From Bacteroidales bacterium UBA5621 (lineage in GTDB: Bacteria > Bacteroidota > Bacteroidia > Bacteroidales > VadinHA17), in contig DIKJ01000135.1 in the NCBI GenBank assembly GCA_002424525.1, positions 24,272 to 56,655 of the forward strand: a stretch of DNA of 32,384 nt, read 5' to 3'. Shown in pieces: positions 16,961 to 24,811 of the stretch. The translations under genes and the position numbers were made by a program. The notes under the pieces were generated by a model. That model was given only the letters and a program-made list of their open reading frames with translations, was not told where the DNA came from and made no database searches. The number at the start of each line of letters is the position of its first letter. The first letter of the stretch is position 1.

Positions 16961-16986
16961 GGCGAAGCCAATCCGAAATTCGCAAT
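16961..16986. repeat. Short dispersed repeat, copy A (GGCGAAGCCAAT ... TCGCAAT)
   Basis: GGCGAAGCCAATCCGAAATTCGCAAT-like sequence here shares its two ends with 26489-26507, where a 7-bp internal stretch is missing. It lies between the GNAT gene and nrfH, reaching the GNAT stop codon. The 119-bp gap also serves as the nrfH leader; no clear promoter could be picked out. Confidence 0.5.
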
Positions 16987-17471
16987 TATAGATCCTTCAC
17001 CATCCAGATAGTGCACCCGAAATGTCCCGAATTACCCAGTGCATGCGGGATATGCCGGAATCCTGCCTTAATGTACATCGATACGGCTTTCCCGAGTTCG
17101 GGAAGCGATTCTAGATAGAGCTGGCTGTAACCAAGTTCCTTTGCGGACTTGAAGCATTTCTCCATGAGCATTCTGCCGATCCCCTTTCCTCTCCATGGCG
17201 CCAGCAGGTAGAGTTTCACCAGCTCTGCGCAGCCGGGTGGCAGCTCAGGAGTCGGGAACACGCCGCAGCCGCCGATCATTTTGCCGTTCTCCTCTGCGAT
17301 CCAGTAAGCGGACCCGGGGGTCCTGAAAAGCGAGAAAAGATCGTCGGTTGTGGGATCGAAATAGACGGTTCCCGGGCGGTCTATCTTAAATTCACGGAAG
17401 ACGGTGCGGATGAGGTCAGCGAGTTCCCTGTTGTCTTCGGGCCGGATGGGTCGTAAAGTTATTTCGGACAC
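16986..17471 (-). CDS. GNAT-family N-acetyltransferase
   Basis: The GTG start at 17471 gives a 161-residue single GNAT domain that begins properly with SEITLRPIRPEDNRELADLI. The frame stays open to 17624, but the extra 51 residues cross a GC-rich hairpin and read as translated non-coding DNA. The acetyl-CoA binding motif A is intact (LYLLAPWRGKGIGRMLMEKC, with R-x-x-G-x-G/A), and motif B follows (YLESLPELGKAVSMYIKAGFRHI). The substrate is not predictable: members acetylate amines on antibiotics, proteins or metabolites. It is followed on the same strand by nrfH after 143 bp. Confidence 0.88.
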   Translation of the reverse strand: MSEITLRPIRPEDNRELADLIRTVFREFKIDRPGTVYFDPTTDDLFSLFRTPGSAYWIAEENGKMIGGCGVFPTPELPPGCAELVKLYLLAPWRGKGIGRMLMEKCFKSAKELGYSQLYLESLPELGKAVSMYIKAGFRHIPHALGNSGHFGCTIWMVKDL

Positions 17472-17538
17472 CTGGTAATTTATTTGCGGAGTATTATTCA
17501 GGTGTAAAAGTAAGATAAAACCGTAAACCGCCCAAGAA

Positions 17539-17571
17539 CCCCTCCCTTTCGGGAGGGGATACGAATCGGAA
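17539..17571. terminator. GC-rich palindrome, dispersed copy 1
   Basis: CCCCTCCC (17539-17546) and GGGAGGGG (17551-17558) form a perfect 8-bp stem with loop TTTC. The following ATACGAATCGGAA repeats, with one mismatch over 21 nt counted from GGGAGGGG, at 19092-19112. It lies upstream of the GNAT gene. It could be a transcription end or a mobile extragenic palindrome. Confidence 0.55.
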
Positions 17572-17891
17572 TCTGATGAGGTTCTCAACCGAAGTGTCGG
17601 GAGCGGCCAGTAAAGATTTTTCAACTAATTTAGGAATTGTTCGAAAAATAATTTACTAAATATTGTTCTATTTCAATTGCTAGTGTTAGCAAGAATTTTT
17701 ATGGATTCTTTATAATTTATATTAATGTTCGTCAAAAAATGAGCCCAAAATACTAACAATATTCAACTGCTTGTAAATAAGCGTTGCGTCTGTTTTTTGA
17801 TTTTCCCGGTCCTTAACCCTCTTCATATCAGCGCATAGGGAAACAGGGCCATTTTTGACAGGTTATTGGGCCAAAAACGGGCATCGGATCC

Positions 17892-17920
17892 GTTCGTCAC
17901 TAAAAAAGCTACGTTCGTCA
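17892..17920 (+). promoter_or_regulatory. Direct repeats CGTTCGTCA, possible operator
   Basis: CGTTCGTCA occurs at 17891-17899 and 17912-17920, exactly 21 bp apart, which is two helical turns. The core GTTCGTCA is also at 17727-17734. Two in-phase copies upstream of a gene resemble tandem sites for a dimeric regulator on one face of the helix. No regulator is identified. Confidence 0.3.
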
Positions 17921-18026
17921 ATGATTTTGAAGTTTAGTCAAAGCAAAACAAAGGGTATTTGCAGTCTCGAAAATTTGTCTAATCTTTACACCAAATTCTA
18001 AAGATTATTAACTAAAATCGAAAAAC

Positions 18027-18947
18027 ATGAAAAAATTAATTTATCTTTTTGCGAGCCTGTTTATGGTGTTCGCTGTGGTGTCGTGCGACAAACTTGTTAT
18101 TGATGGAGATATGATTTATGATGATGCATTCGATCCCATGAAATCAGTTGGTGTGGTTGGCGGTGATCCAGTTAACTATGATCTGATAACAGGAAATGCT
18201 GCTTTTGAATGCGGTCAAACAGGATGTAATGCTGACTGGTCATATAAAATTAACAACAATACTGCTGGAAATCCCACAGTATCAACACCAGAAGGCAATA
18301 CAATAACCATTACTAATAGTGATGGATACAAGTTTGACTGGGAATCTGCATGGCCGGTTTGTGCAGTAATAGTTAAAGCGGGTGAAAAAGGAGGAGACTT
18401 AATATTCTATGTAGGAGGAGCATACTTTGGTAGTGCTTATAGTCCGATTAATCCAGCAAACGGTAAACCATTTGAAATCAGCCACGTAACTTTCTGCTAC
18501 AACAAACCCGGCGAATGTTACGAAGAAGAGACTGCCTGGGCTGAGGGTGCAAGATATGTAAAGAAGGGTAACTGGGCAATGTTTGTTGCTTATGGTGGTG
18601 GAGAGAAGACCGTAAATCTCATCGCTGACGGCGGTACATATTACGGTGCTGACCTTGGATTGATAGTTGGTACTGCAACATTCTCAGCTCCTGTTGACGG
18701 TAAAGTGACCATTACGATCAATCTTACCGGCGGTGCTATCTTCTACTACGACATGAATGATCCTCTGTATGATGATAACCTGAAGGTTCAGGATTATGCA
18801 ACTGCGCCGAAAACAACTCCGTCTCCGGGTAAATTCGCCTGGAAGGTTAGGATTGAACCAGGATCAACAACCGGTTCTATTGTAGTACCTTGGAATAAAT
18901 TCTACGGAGTTCACCTCGATGTGGCTGTTTCGGTTCCGTGTGAATAA
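18027..18947 (+). CDS. Lipoprotein of unknown function with two beta-rich domains
   Basis: The 306-residue protein has a lipoprotein signal ending AVVSC, with acylated Cys20, then an acidic linker. The first part (about 40-170) has two close cysteines (CGQTGC) and a segment FEISHVTFCYN typical of small beta-sandwich modules in Bacteroidota surface proteins. The second part (about 172-306) starts ETAWAEGARYVKKGNWAMFVAYGGGEKTVNL and has GTATFSAPVDGKVTITINL and YYGVHLDVA-like ends. I have seen similar second domains in uncharacterised Bacteroidota surface proteins but cannot name a function. The gene stands alone, in sequence richer in A and T than its neighbours, and ends in a strong terminator. 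Confidence 0.8.
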   Translation: MKKLIYLFASLFMVFAVVSCDKLVIDGDMIYDDAFDPMKSVGVVGGDPVNYDLITGNAAFECGQTGCNADWSYKINNNTAGNPTVSTPEGNTITITNSDGYKFDWESAWPVCAVIVKAGEKGGDLIFYVGGAYFGSAYSPINPANGKPFEISHVTFCYNKPGECYEEETAWAEGARYVKKGNWAMFVAYGGGEKTVNLIADGGTYYGADLGLIVGTATFSAPVDGKVTITINLTGGAIFYYDMNDPLYDDNLKVQDYATAPKTTPSPGKFAWKVRIEPGSTTGSIVVPWNKFYGVHLDVAVSVPCE

Positions 18948-18979
18948 ATAACGAAGCTCTAATCAGGGTATGAAATAAG

Positions 18980-19017
18980 AAAACCCGCGGCCTATGCCGC
19001 GGGTTTTTGTTTTTTTG
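18980..19017 (+). terminator. Rho-independent terminator of the 18027 gene
   Basis: CCCGCGGC (18984-18991) and GCCGCGGG (18996-19003) form a perfect 8-bp GC stem with loop CTAT, extended by A-T pairs, and followed by TTTTTGTTTTTTT. This is a textbook intrinsic terminator, 32 bp after the stop codon. Confidence 0.95.
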
Positions 19018-19091
19018 GGTAATTGGATCGAAACGGTAGTGGAAATCCGGTGTGGTAATTGGGCCGAGCCTCCCTCAGCCCCATCCCTGAA

Positions 19092-19186
19092 GGGAGGGGA
19101 TACCAATCGGAAACCGTGTTACGGGCTGGCATATGGCCGGACCTCCTAAAAAGGGGGGTGTCCCGCGTCAGCGGGGCGGGGGGTAT
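19092..19186. repeat. GC-rich palindrome cluster, dispersed copy 2
   Basis: The segment starts with GGGAGGGGATACCAATCGGAA (19092-19112), a near copy of 17551-17571 in the same orientation. Two more palindromes follow: ACCTCC (19141-19146) with GGGGGT (19154-19159), and CCCGC (19162-19166) with GCGGG (19171-19175), followed by more G. It fills most of the gap between the lipoprotein terminator and the promoter of the large hydrolase gene. It is non-coding. Confidence 0.6.
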
Positions 19187-19223
19187 AAATCCGGATAGAT
19201 ATTCTACTTTCGATCATTTTTGC

Positions 19224-19231
19224 TACATTTG
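19224..19231 (+). promoter_or_regulatory. Bacteroidota -7 box upstream of the secreted hydrolase
   Basis: TACATTTG is an exact match to TAnnTTTG. A transcript would start around 19237-19240, on top of the first possible ATG (19237). This supports the second ATG at 19258 as the start. A clear -33 TTTG is not seen. Confidence 0.5.
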
Positions 19232-19257
19232 GGCAGATGTTTACTCTTTTGCCGCGC

Positions 19258-21984
19258 ATGAAGCTGATCCGATCCCTTTACCGGAACATCCGACTTATAC
19301 TTGTGCTTGCATGCCTGCCTTTCACGTTACTGTCACCGGCACGCGAATATATGGTTACCGGAAGAGTTACTGACATCTCAGGGGCAACGGTGCCAAATGC
19401 AAGGGTATCAATGACCGCCGGCACCACCGGGTATGCCGCAACAACCGGCGCCGACGGCCAATACTCCCTCAGGATATCCGGCATCTACAGCACAATCTCC
19501 GGACTGCTCCAGCCGGGCACCCCATACCCCAATCCCTTTTCCTATTCCATAAATATACCGTTCATAATAAACAGCTCCGGCGACATACGCCTCAGCATCT
19601 ATAACCTGCGCGGACAGAAGATCAGGGAGATATATTTCCCCGACGTAACCGCCGGCAGTTACCGGGCTATATGGGACGGCTGTAACCAGAACGGCGCCCC
19701 CCAGAGCCCCGGATTCTATTTCTTTGCCCTCACCTTCCAGGGGAAAACCTGGTCGGGCAGACTGGTAAAAATGGCAGGAGTATCAAATTACTCGGCAGGC
19801 ACCGCACTGGAAATGATCATGATGCCTCCTGGAACACCTCCGCCTTCAGGATCACCACGTATCCCGGTGGTTGCCGGGGTTACAAACCCGGATTTCTACC
19901 CTGTAAGACTTACAGACATCACCATAGCCAGGGATACGGTGATAGATTTCGAGCTGTGCCGCCGACAAAACCTGCCGTTCAAAACCTCGGGTGACCATAT
20001 CGCCATGCACACCGGACAGAATTACCGTCCGCTGATGCTTAAGGGTATTAACCTCGGATCATCCCCACCGGGCTATTTCCCCGGAGAGATTGCCTACGCC
20101 ATTACACCTGCCGAATACGAAAAATGGATCAGACAGATGGCAGAGTCGGGCTTCAACAGCATAAGGGTCTATACCCTCCATCCTCCGGTCTTCTACGAGA
20201 AGCTCGCGGAATACAACCAGCGTAATCCCGACAATCCCCTCCTTCTCTTCCAGGGCATCTGGCTCGAGGAGGTGGAGGAGAGGCACGATCCCGCCGCATA
20301 CGATCTTATGAACAGATCAGCCCCTTTCGTCAAAGAGATCAAAGAGGTGATAGACTGCGTACACGGCAACGGCGACATCGCCTTCCGTTACGGCAAAGCC
20401 TACGGCAGGTACCTTACCGATGTCTCGAGATGGACCGCCGGTTTCATAATAGGCAGGGAGATAGCACCCCAGGAGGTCGACTCCACCAACAAGTTCCACC
20501 CTGCAACCAGCTCATTCAAGGGTACCCACTTCAGCATCACAGCAGCAAGCGCCACTGAGGTATTCGCCACACGGATGCTCGATGAGACGGTAACCTACGA
20601 GAGCCAGAAATACAATATCCGCCGCCCGGTCAGCATATCAAGCTGGCCCACCCTCGACCCCCTTTCGCACCCGACAGAAATTTATACCGACGAGGATGTG
20701 GCGTCGTTCGACATCACGAAGATCAGCGGCCGCACAAACGAGCCCGGCATCTTTGCCAGCTACCATGCCTACCCCTACTACCCTAACTTCATAAGCCATC
20801 AACCCGGATACCAGACCTACAGCGACAGCGAGGGCCCCAACAGCTATCTCGGCTACCTTAACGACCTGAAGGGCCATTACTCCGACATACCTCTCATAAT
20901 TGCCGAGTTCGGAGTTCCCTCAAGCTGGGGAAGCGCACATCAGTCGTTCAGTGAGATGCACCACGGCGGCTACTCGGAACAACAGCAGGGAGAGAAGAAC
21001 ATGAGACTGCTAAATAACATGATCAATGCCGGTTGCGGAGGCGGGTTCATGTTCGCCTGGATGGATGAGTGGTTCAAACCCACCTGGATTGTCATGTATC
21101 TCGAGGCCTACGGACTTATGTCGGACGGTGTTATGATACCCACCCGCCAGTTGTGGCATAACCTCGCCTCCGCTGAGCAGAACTTCGGGCTGATATCATA
21201 CGATCAGAAAAACATCCTGCCTTTCGTGCCATACCAGACAGACAATCCCGCCGGTCCGGTAAAGAAGATCGAAGCCACCAACGACAACAGTTACTTCTTC
21301 CTCAATGTCGAGACTACAAATACCCTGTCACCAGGCGATACCGTAATGGTCGCCTTCGACACCTATAAGAACAACACAGGGGAATCACTCTTTCCCAACA
21401 AAAAAACCCTTACCAACAGGTCAGAGTTCCTTCTGCAGATGGTCATTTCTGAGGACACTGCCCTCTACCATGTTACTGAAGCGTACGATTTTAACGGACT
21501 AACGCCACGGTTCAATCTTGCCGACCATTCGGTCCAGAAGTTCCGGAGCACCGTTACCGATGGTGCTCCCTGGGTGGTTATGCAGTGGATCAACGACGGC
21601 GATGAGCTGACCACACATGATATCGGGCGCCTGCCACTGGAGAACGCTTCTGATTTCAGCTTCGGCAACCGCGCGGCAGCCTCATGGAGCGGAAGCAGAA
21701 TAAAGATCCGCATCCCATGGAACCTCCTCTATTTCCACGATCCCACGCAGATGAAGGTTGTTGACGGCGCTGTTTCGTACGACGGGGGGTATAACTTCGA
21801 TATATTAACGACCTCATCGGACGGCATAGCCGTGTCGGTGTACCGCGAGGGCCAGGTGACATCATCCGTAACCCGCTATAACTGGGATAAATGGCTCATC
21901 GTACCGCCGACGGTGATAAGGGATAAAAAAGCACTTCATGTGATAAGGACAGGCCTCTCTGCTATTCCGTATTTTGCCGACTGA
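19258..21984 (+). CDS. Secreted clan GH-A-like glycoside hydrolase with internal T9SS/FlgD-like domain
   Basis: From ATG 19258 the protein has 908 residues and opens with a signal peptide (residues 1-29, basic start MKLIRSLYRN). Domains in order are a carboxypeptidase-regulatory sandwich (about 31-75; TGRVTDISGATVPNARV, TGADGQYSL), a FlgD/T9SS-type Ig domain (about 88-172; PYPNPFSYSINI, LSIYNLRGQKIREI, GFYFFALTFQGK, SGRLVKM), a linker, a TIM barrel (about 258-625; LKGINLGSSPPGYFPGE, FNSIRVYTLHPPVFYEKL) and a C-terminal beta-domain. Glu401 in GFIIGREI and Glu550 in LIIAEFGVPSS are good candidates for acid/base and nucleophile. The barrel resembles uncharacterised hydrolases found near polysaccharide synthases. 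It converges on the GT2 gene and overlaps it by 23 bp. The substrate is probably an exopolysaccharide, by inference. Confidence 0.82.
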   Translation: MKLIRSLYRNIRLILVLACLPFTLLSPAREYMVTGRVTDISGATVPNARVSMTAGTTGYAATTGADGQYSLRISGIYSTISGLLQPGTPYPNPFSYSINIPFIINSSGDIRLSIYNLRGQKIREIYFPDVTAGSYRAIWDGCNQNGAPQSPGFYFFALTFQGKTWSGRLVKMAGVSNYSAGTALEMIMMPPGTPPPSGSPRIPVVAGVTNPDFYPVRLTDITIARDTVIDFELCRRQNLPFKTSGDHIAMHTGQNYRPLMLKGINLGSSPPGYFPGEIAYAITPAEYEKWIRQMAESGFNSIRVYTLHPPVFYEKLAEYNQRNPDNPLLLFQGIWLEEVEERHDPAAYDLMNRSAPFVKEIKEVIDCVHGNGDIAFRYGKAYGRYLTDVSRWTAGFIIGREIAPQEVDSTNKFHPATSSFKGTHFSITAASATEVFATRMLDETVTYESQKYNIRRPVSISSWPTLDPLSHPTEIYTDEDVASFDITKISGRTNEPGIFASYHAYPYYPNFISHQPGYQTYSDSEGPNSYLGYLNDLKGHYSDIPLIIAEFGVPSSWGSAHQSFSEMHHGGYSEQQQGEKNMRLLNNMINAGCGGGFMFAWMDEWFKPTWIVMYLEAYGLMSDGVMIPTRQLWHNLASAEQNFGLISYDQKNILPFVPYQTDNPAGPVKKIEATNDNSYFFLNVETTNTLSPGDTVMVAFDTYKNNTGESLFPNKKTLTNRSEFLLQMVISEDTALYHVTEAYDFNGLTPRFNLADHSVQKFRSTVTDGAPWVVMQWINDGDELTTHDIGRLPLENASDFSFGNRAAASWSGSRIKIRIPWNLLYFHDPTQMKVVDGAVSYDGGYNFDILTTSSDGIAVSVYREGQVTSSVTRYNWDKWLIVPPTVIRDKKALHVIRTGLSAIPYFAD

Positions 21985-23449
21985 CTTTCGGCTGCACGAT
22001 TGTTGCCCTCTGCTTGACCCTGGTGGTACCCGTAGTCTCCGCTCCACCTTTCTTTTTCCCGACAAATCCGCTCCTTTCGGCCTTCCCCCATCCTTTCTTG
22101 CCTCTCAGGAACTGCAGATTACCCCTGATTGCGAAATAGGTATGAACGGGATAGAAGAAGGGCTCTATCAATGCGGCGGACAGCAGTTTCAGGACATCTC
22201 TCTTCTTTTTGTACTTGTGAAAAGTGATCTCCTCGAAGAGGATCGCCCAGGTGGAGAGGCTCACGGCAAAGGAATAGACAAAGATGAAGAGAAGCAGGTA
22301 GAACGGCCAGTAGAGTGCCTGGGTAATGATAAGGAAGATTGTGTAAACGAATCCCGCAAAAGCGATTAGCGGAGCCATCCACTCGAAGAAGAGCCAGTAA
22401 GGGTAACCCATCATCCCCAGCCGTCCGTATTTATAGTTAAAGAGAATCTTGCGGTGCGTCAGGAGCGATTCAACCAGTCCGCGGGTCCAGCGTGTGCGCT
22501 GTCTTGTCATCGACTTGAGATCTGAGGGCACCTCGGTCCAGCACAAGGGATCAGGGATATATGTCACCTCGTATTTTTCTCCCTGTTCAGACATGAAACG
22601 ACGCATGCGGAGCACAAGCTCCATATCCTCCCCGACGGTCTTGATGCTGTACCCGCCCGCCCTGATCACGGTGTCGCGGTCGAAAATGCCCATTGCCCCG
22701 GAGATCAGCATGAGTCCGTCGAGCTGGCTCCAGGCCATCCTTCCGAGCAGGAACGCCCGGGTGTATTCGAGCACCTGCAGGCGCGGCAGTATGTTACGGG
22801 GTATTTTTATCTCCCGTATATGACCGCGCTCAATATCGCATGAATTAACGATCCTTATCACTCCGCCCGATCCGATCACCCTCCTGTCCTTCTCCTCGAG
22901 GAAGGGCTTGACAAGCTTCAGTATTGAATCAGGCTCGATTATCGAATCGGCATCGATCGACACGAAGAGGTTGCTCTGGCATATGTTGATCCCGGCATTA
23001 AGCGAGTCGGCTTTCCCTCCGTTCACCTTATCTATAACCGTGAGCCTGTTGTACGACGGGTTCGTGGATTTGTAAACACCCCTTATCCTCTCGCATGGCA
23101 GTACGTAATCGAAATAGTAGTTCACCCTTGTAAGGTCGTAAGCCTTTTTGATCTTATCAAACATATCGTCGGTTGATCCATCGTTGACAATGATCACCTC
23201 GAAGTTGTTGTAGTAAAGTGATAGAAGCGTCCGGACATTATCGATGATGGTCCGGCTTTCGTTGAAGGCGGGGGCTATGATCGATATTTTCGGGCTGAGA
23301 GGAGAAAGAACAAGGGAGTTGTAGTTTATATAGCTGTTCTTGCGGAGGTACTTGCGCAGGGCAATTGCGGAAAAAATACCCAGCGACAGATATGATCCGA
23401 AGAGTATCAGCGTGAGAATAAAAATGACTTTTCCGAAAACTACTTCCAT
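21962..23449 (-). CDS. Processive family 2 glycosyltransferase (PgaC/BcsA-like polysaccharide synthase)
   Basis: The 495-residue membrane enzyme has an N-terminal helix (about 7-30), a cytoplasmic GT-A domain (about 50-325) and four or so C-terminal helices (about 345-440). The full set of processive synthase motifs is present: VNDGS with Asp90, KVNGGKADSLNAG (141-153), DAD (166-168), GED (273-275) and QRTRW (317-321), the QxxRW signature that holds the growing chain. Such enzymes polymerise a beta-linked sugar from a nucleotide donor and push the chain through their own membrane channel. The donor cannot be read from sequence. A basic tail follows residue 450. It is the last gene of the operon, 3 bp after the HEAT gene, and its 3' end overlaps the convergent hydrolase gene. 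Confidence 0.93.
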   Translation of the reverse strand: MEVVFGKVIFILTLILFGSYLSLGIFSAIALRKYLRKNSYINYNSLVLSPLSPKISIIAPAFNESRTIIDNVRTLLSLYYNNFEVIIVNDGSTDDMFDKIKKAYDLTRVNYYFDYVLPCERIRGVYKSTNPSYNRLTVIDKVNGGKADSLNAGINICQSNLFVSIDADSIIEPDSILKLVKPFLEEKDRRVIGSGGVIRIVNSCDIERGHIREIKIPRNILPRLQVLEYTRAFLLGRMAWSQLDGLMLISGAMGIFDRDTVIRAGGYSIKTVGEDMELVLRMRRFMSEQGEKYEVTYIPDPLCWTEVPSDLKSMTRQRTRWTRGLVESLLTHRKILFNYKYGRLGMMGYPYWLFFEWMAPLIAFAGFVYTIFLIITQALYWPFYLLLFIFVYSFAVSLSTWAILFEEITFHKYKKKRDVLKLLSAALIEPFFYPVHTYFAIRGNLQFLRGKKGWGKAERSGFVGKKKGGAETTGTTRVKQRATIVQPKVSRQNTE

Positions 23450-23452
23450 AAT

Positions 23453-24811
23453 TTAATAAATTCTACGGTCGAGCACGTGACGCACTATTATATTATAGTT
23501 CTTGTATTCTGATTTCATAAGCTTGACAAGGGCTCTAACCCCTTCCTCACCGTTGTTCTCAATGGCTTTCACGGCCTCTATCTGCAGTTGCACATCATCC
23601 TCCTTGTCGAGCACCAGTTTAAGGAAACCCATCATCGAGAGATCAGGCATTTTTCCCATGGCTCTCACGATGGCAAGACAGACCGGAGGATCCTGTTCCT
23701 TATACATTTTCTTCAAGGGCTCGAGCGTCGAGCGCATATCAAGATCTCCCGCCACCTCGACTGCAAGCTGCCGCACCAGGGGCGAGGAGTGAGAGAGCAC
23801 TTTTCTCAGGTCTTTTTCCGCATCCTTCTGCTTAAATTCCCTGACCATCCTGAGTGCGAACATCACCACTGTATCGTTAGGTGAGTCGAGCCACTGCCTG
23901 AAAGCCGGTACGGTAAGCTCGTGCTGGATGAGAAGCTCATGGAGGGTTATCTGTTCCCACAGCGAGAAGGGTCTTGTGAGGTGTGTCAGGAACTCGAACG
24001 GATTCTCGTCGCTCAGCCGCACCATAGCGATCTGCGCCTCCATCCTGAGGATCTCGTTCTTTGAGTTGATGGCCTTATAGATAGTAGGGTTGGCATCCTT
24101 TATATTCATGAATGCCAGTTCGCGAAAGCCTTTTATCTTCTTATGCCATCTGAAATCATTGGCCCTGTCGATTGAATCCTTGTCGAGGCCAAGCTCTTTA
24201 TAGAGGCCGAAAAGTCTGTCGGCATCATCGCCCTTCAGGTTGGCGCTGACATCTATCATCTGGTCGATCAGCAACTGCCGCCTGTAATTGTTGGAAGCGA
24301 TCTTAAGGAACTCCTCCGGTTTTGTGTCGCCGAAAAGGTAATCGATAATAAGACCCTGATATTTTTCGAGCAGGTACTGCTTCAGACGCTCCTCCCTTTC
24401 CATCCTGGTCCTGTTCAGGAGAATCACGACAAGGAGTGCAATCATTACCGCAATACACACCATAATGGTTATTATCAGCGCATTGACAAGGGCAACCGGC
24501 TGGCCCATGTATCTTATCTTCCTTAGCCACGGGCTGTCGCCTTTAATAAACAGTAGATCGTTCAGCGCCGATTCGGCCTTCTCCGTCAGTCCGCCGATGA
24601 TCGATACGGAATCTTCACGGAGGGTATCGGCCACGGCTGTTACATAGTGCAGGGTATCGTTAAAGATGAGGGAATCCTGAATTGCTTCTGTTTCCTGAGT
24701 CTGCAGATCGCCGGCAAGACCCGAAACATCCAATGAGTGATCCCGGTCATTCCCTTTTACAACAGAGAGTGAAAACAGAAATAATATTATCAGCAATCGC
24801 GCTTTCATCAC
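23453..24811 (-). CDS. Membrane-anchored HEAT-repeat protein
   Basis: The 452-residue protein has a signal peptide (about 1-20), a short periplasmic stretch, a single strong membrane helix at about 106-133 (ALIITIMVCIAVMIALLVVILL) followed by basic residues NRTRMEREERLKQ, and then a long helical region. From about 250 to the end, helical pairs of 30-40 residues read as HEAT repeats (for example SPLVRQLAVEVAGDL, PPVCLAIVRAMGKM, DVQLQIEAVKAIENNGEEGVRALVKLM). The basic flank after the helix suggests that the HEAT part is in the cytoplasm. It overlaps the YaiO gene by ATGA and precedes the synthase by 3 bp, so a scaffold that links the synthase to a regulator is plausible. No enzymatic motif is visible. 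Confidence 0.85.
   Translation of the reverse strand: MMKARLLIILFLFSLSVVKGNDRDHSLDVSGLAGDLQTQETEAIQDSLIFNDTLHYVTAVADTLREDSVSIIGGLTEKAESALNDLLFIKGDSPWLRKIRYMGQPVALVNALIITIMVCIAVMIALLVVILLNRTRMEREERLKQYLLEKYQGLIIDYLFGDTKPEEFLKIASNNYRRQLLIDQMIDVSANLKGDDADRLFGLYKELGLDKDSIDRANDFRWHKKIKGFRELAFMNIKDANPTIYKAINSKNEILRMEAQIAMVRLSDENPFEFLTHLTRPFSLWEQITLHELLIQHELTVPAFRQWLDSPNDTVVMFALRMVREFKQKDAEKDLRKVLSHSSPLVRQLAVEVAGDLDMRSTLEPLKKMYKEQDPPVCLAIVRAMGKMPDLSMMGFLKLVLDKEDDVQLQIEAVKAIENNGEEGVRALVKLMKSEYKNYNIIVRHVLDRRIY

Larger units (their letters stand above)
17472..18026. other. Long AT-rich intergenic region before the 18027 lipoprotein
   Basis: I see no gene in these 555 bp. The left end (to about 17570) holds a GC-rich hairpin. 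The rest is AT-rich and non-coding, with three copies of GTTCGTCA at 17727-17734, 17892-17899 and 17913-17920. Near the right end TTTG (17958-17961) followed after 18 nt by TAATCTTTA (17980-17988) is a weak candidate promoter for the gene at 18027. The length suggests a regulated promoter. Confidence 0.5.

Noticed and set aside
16861..16985. FNR/CRP-like operator upstream of nrfH
   Set aside because: No palindrome close to TTGAT-N4-ATCAA or TGTGA-N6-TCACA was found on reading both strands.
17472..17624. N-terminal extension of the GNAT protein
   Set aside because: The extra residues come from a GC-rich hairpin and its surroundings, and the GNAT domain begins properly at the GTG at 17471.
19059..19373. 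Plus-strand 104-residue reading frame before the hydrolase
   Set aside because: It translates the palindrome cluster and the promoter and then overlaps the hydrolase signal peptide in another frame.
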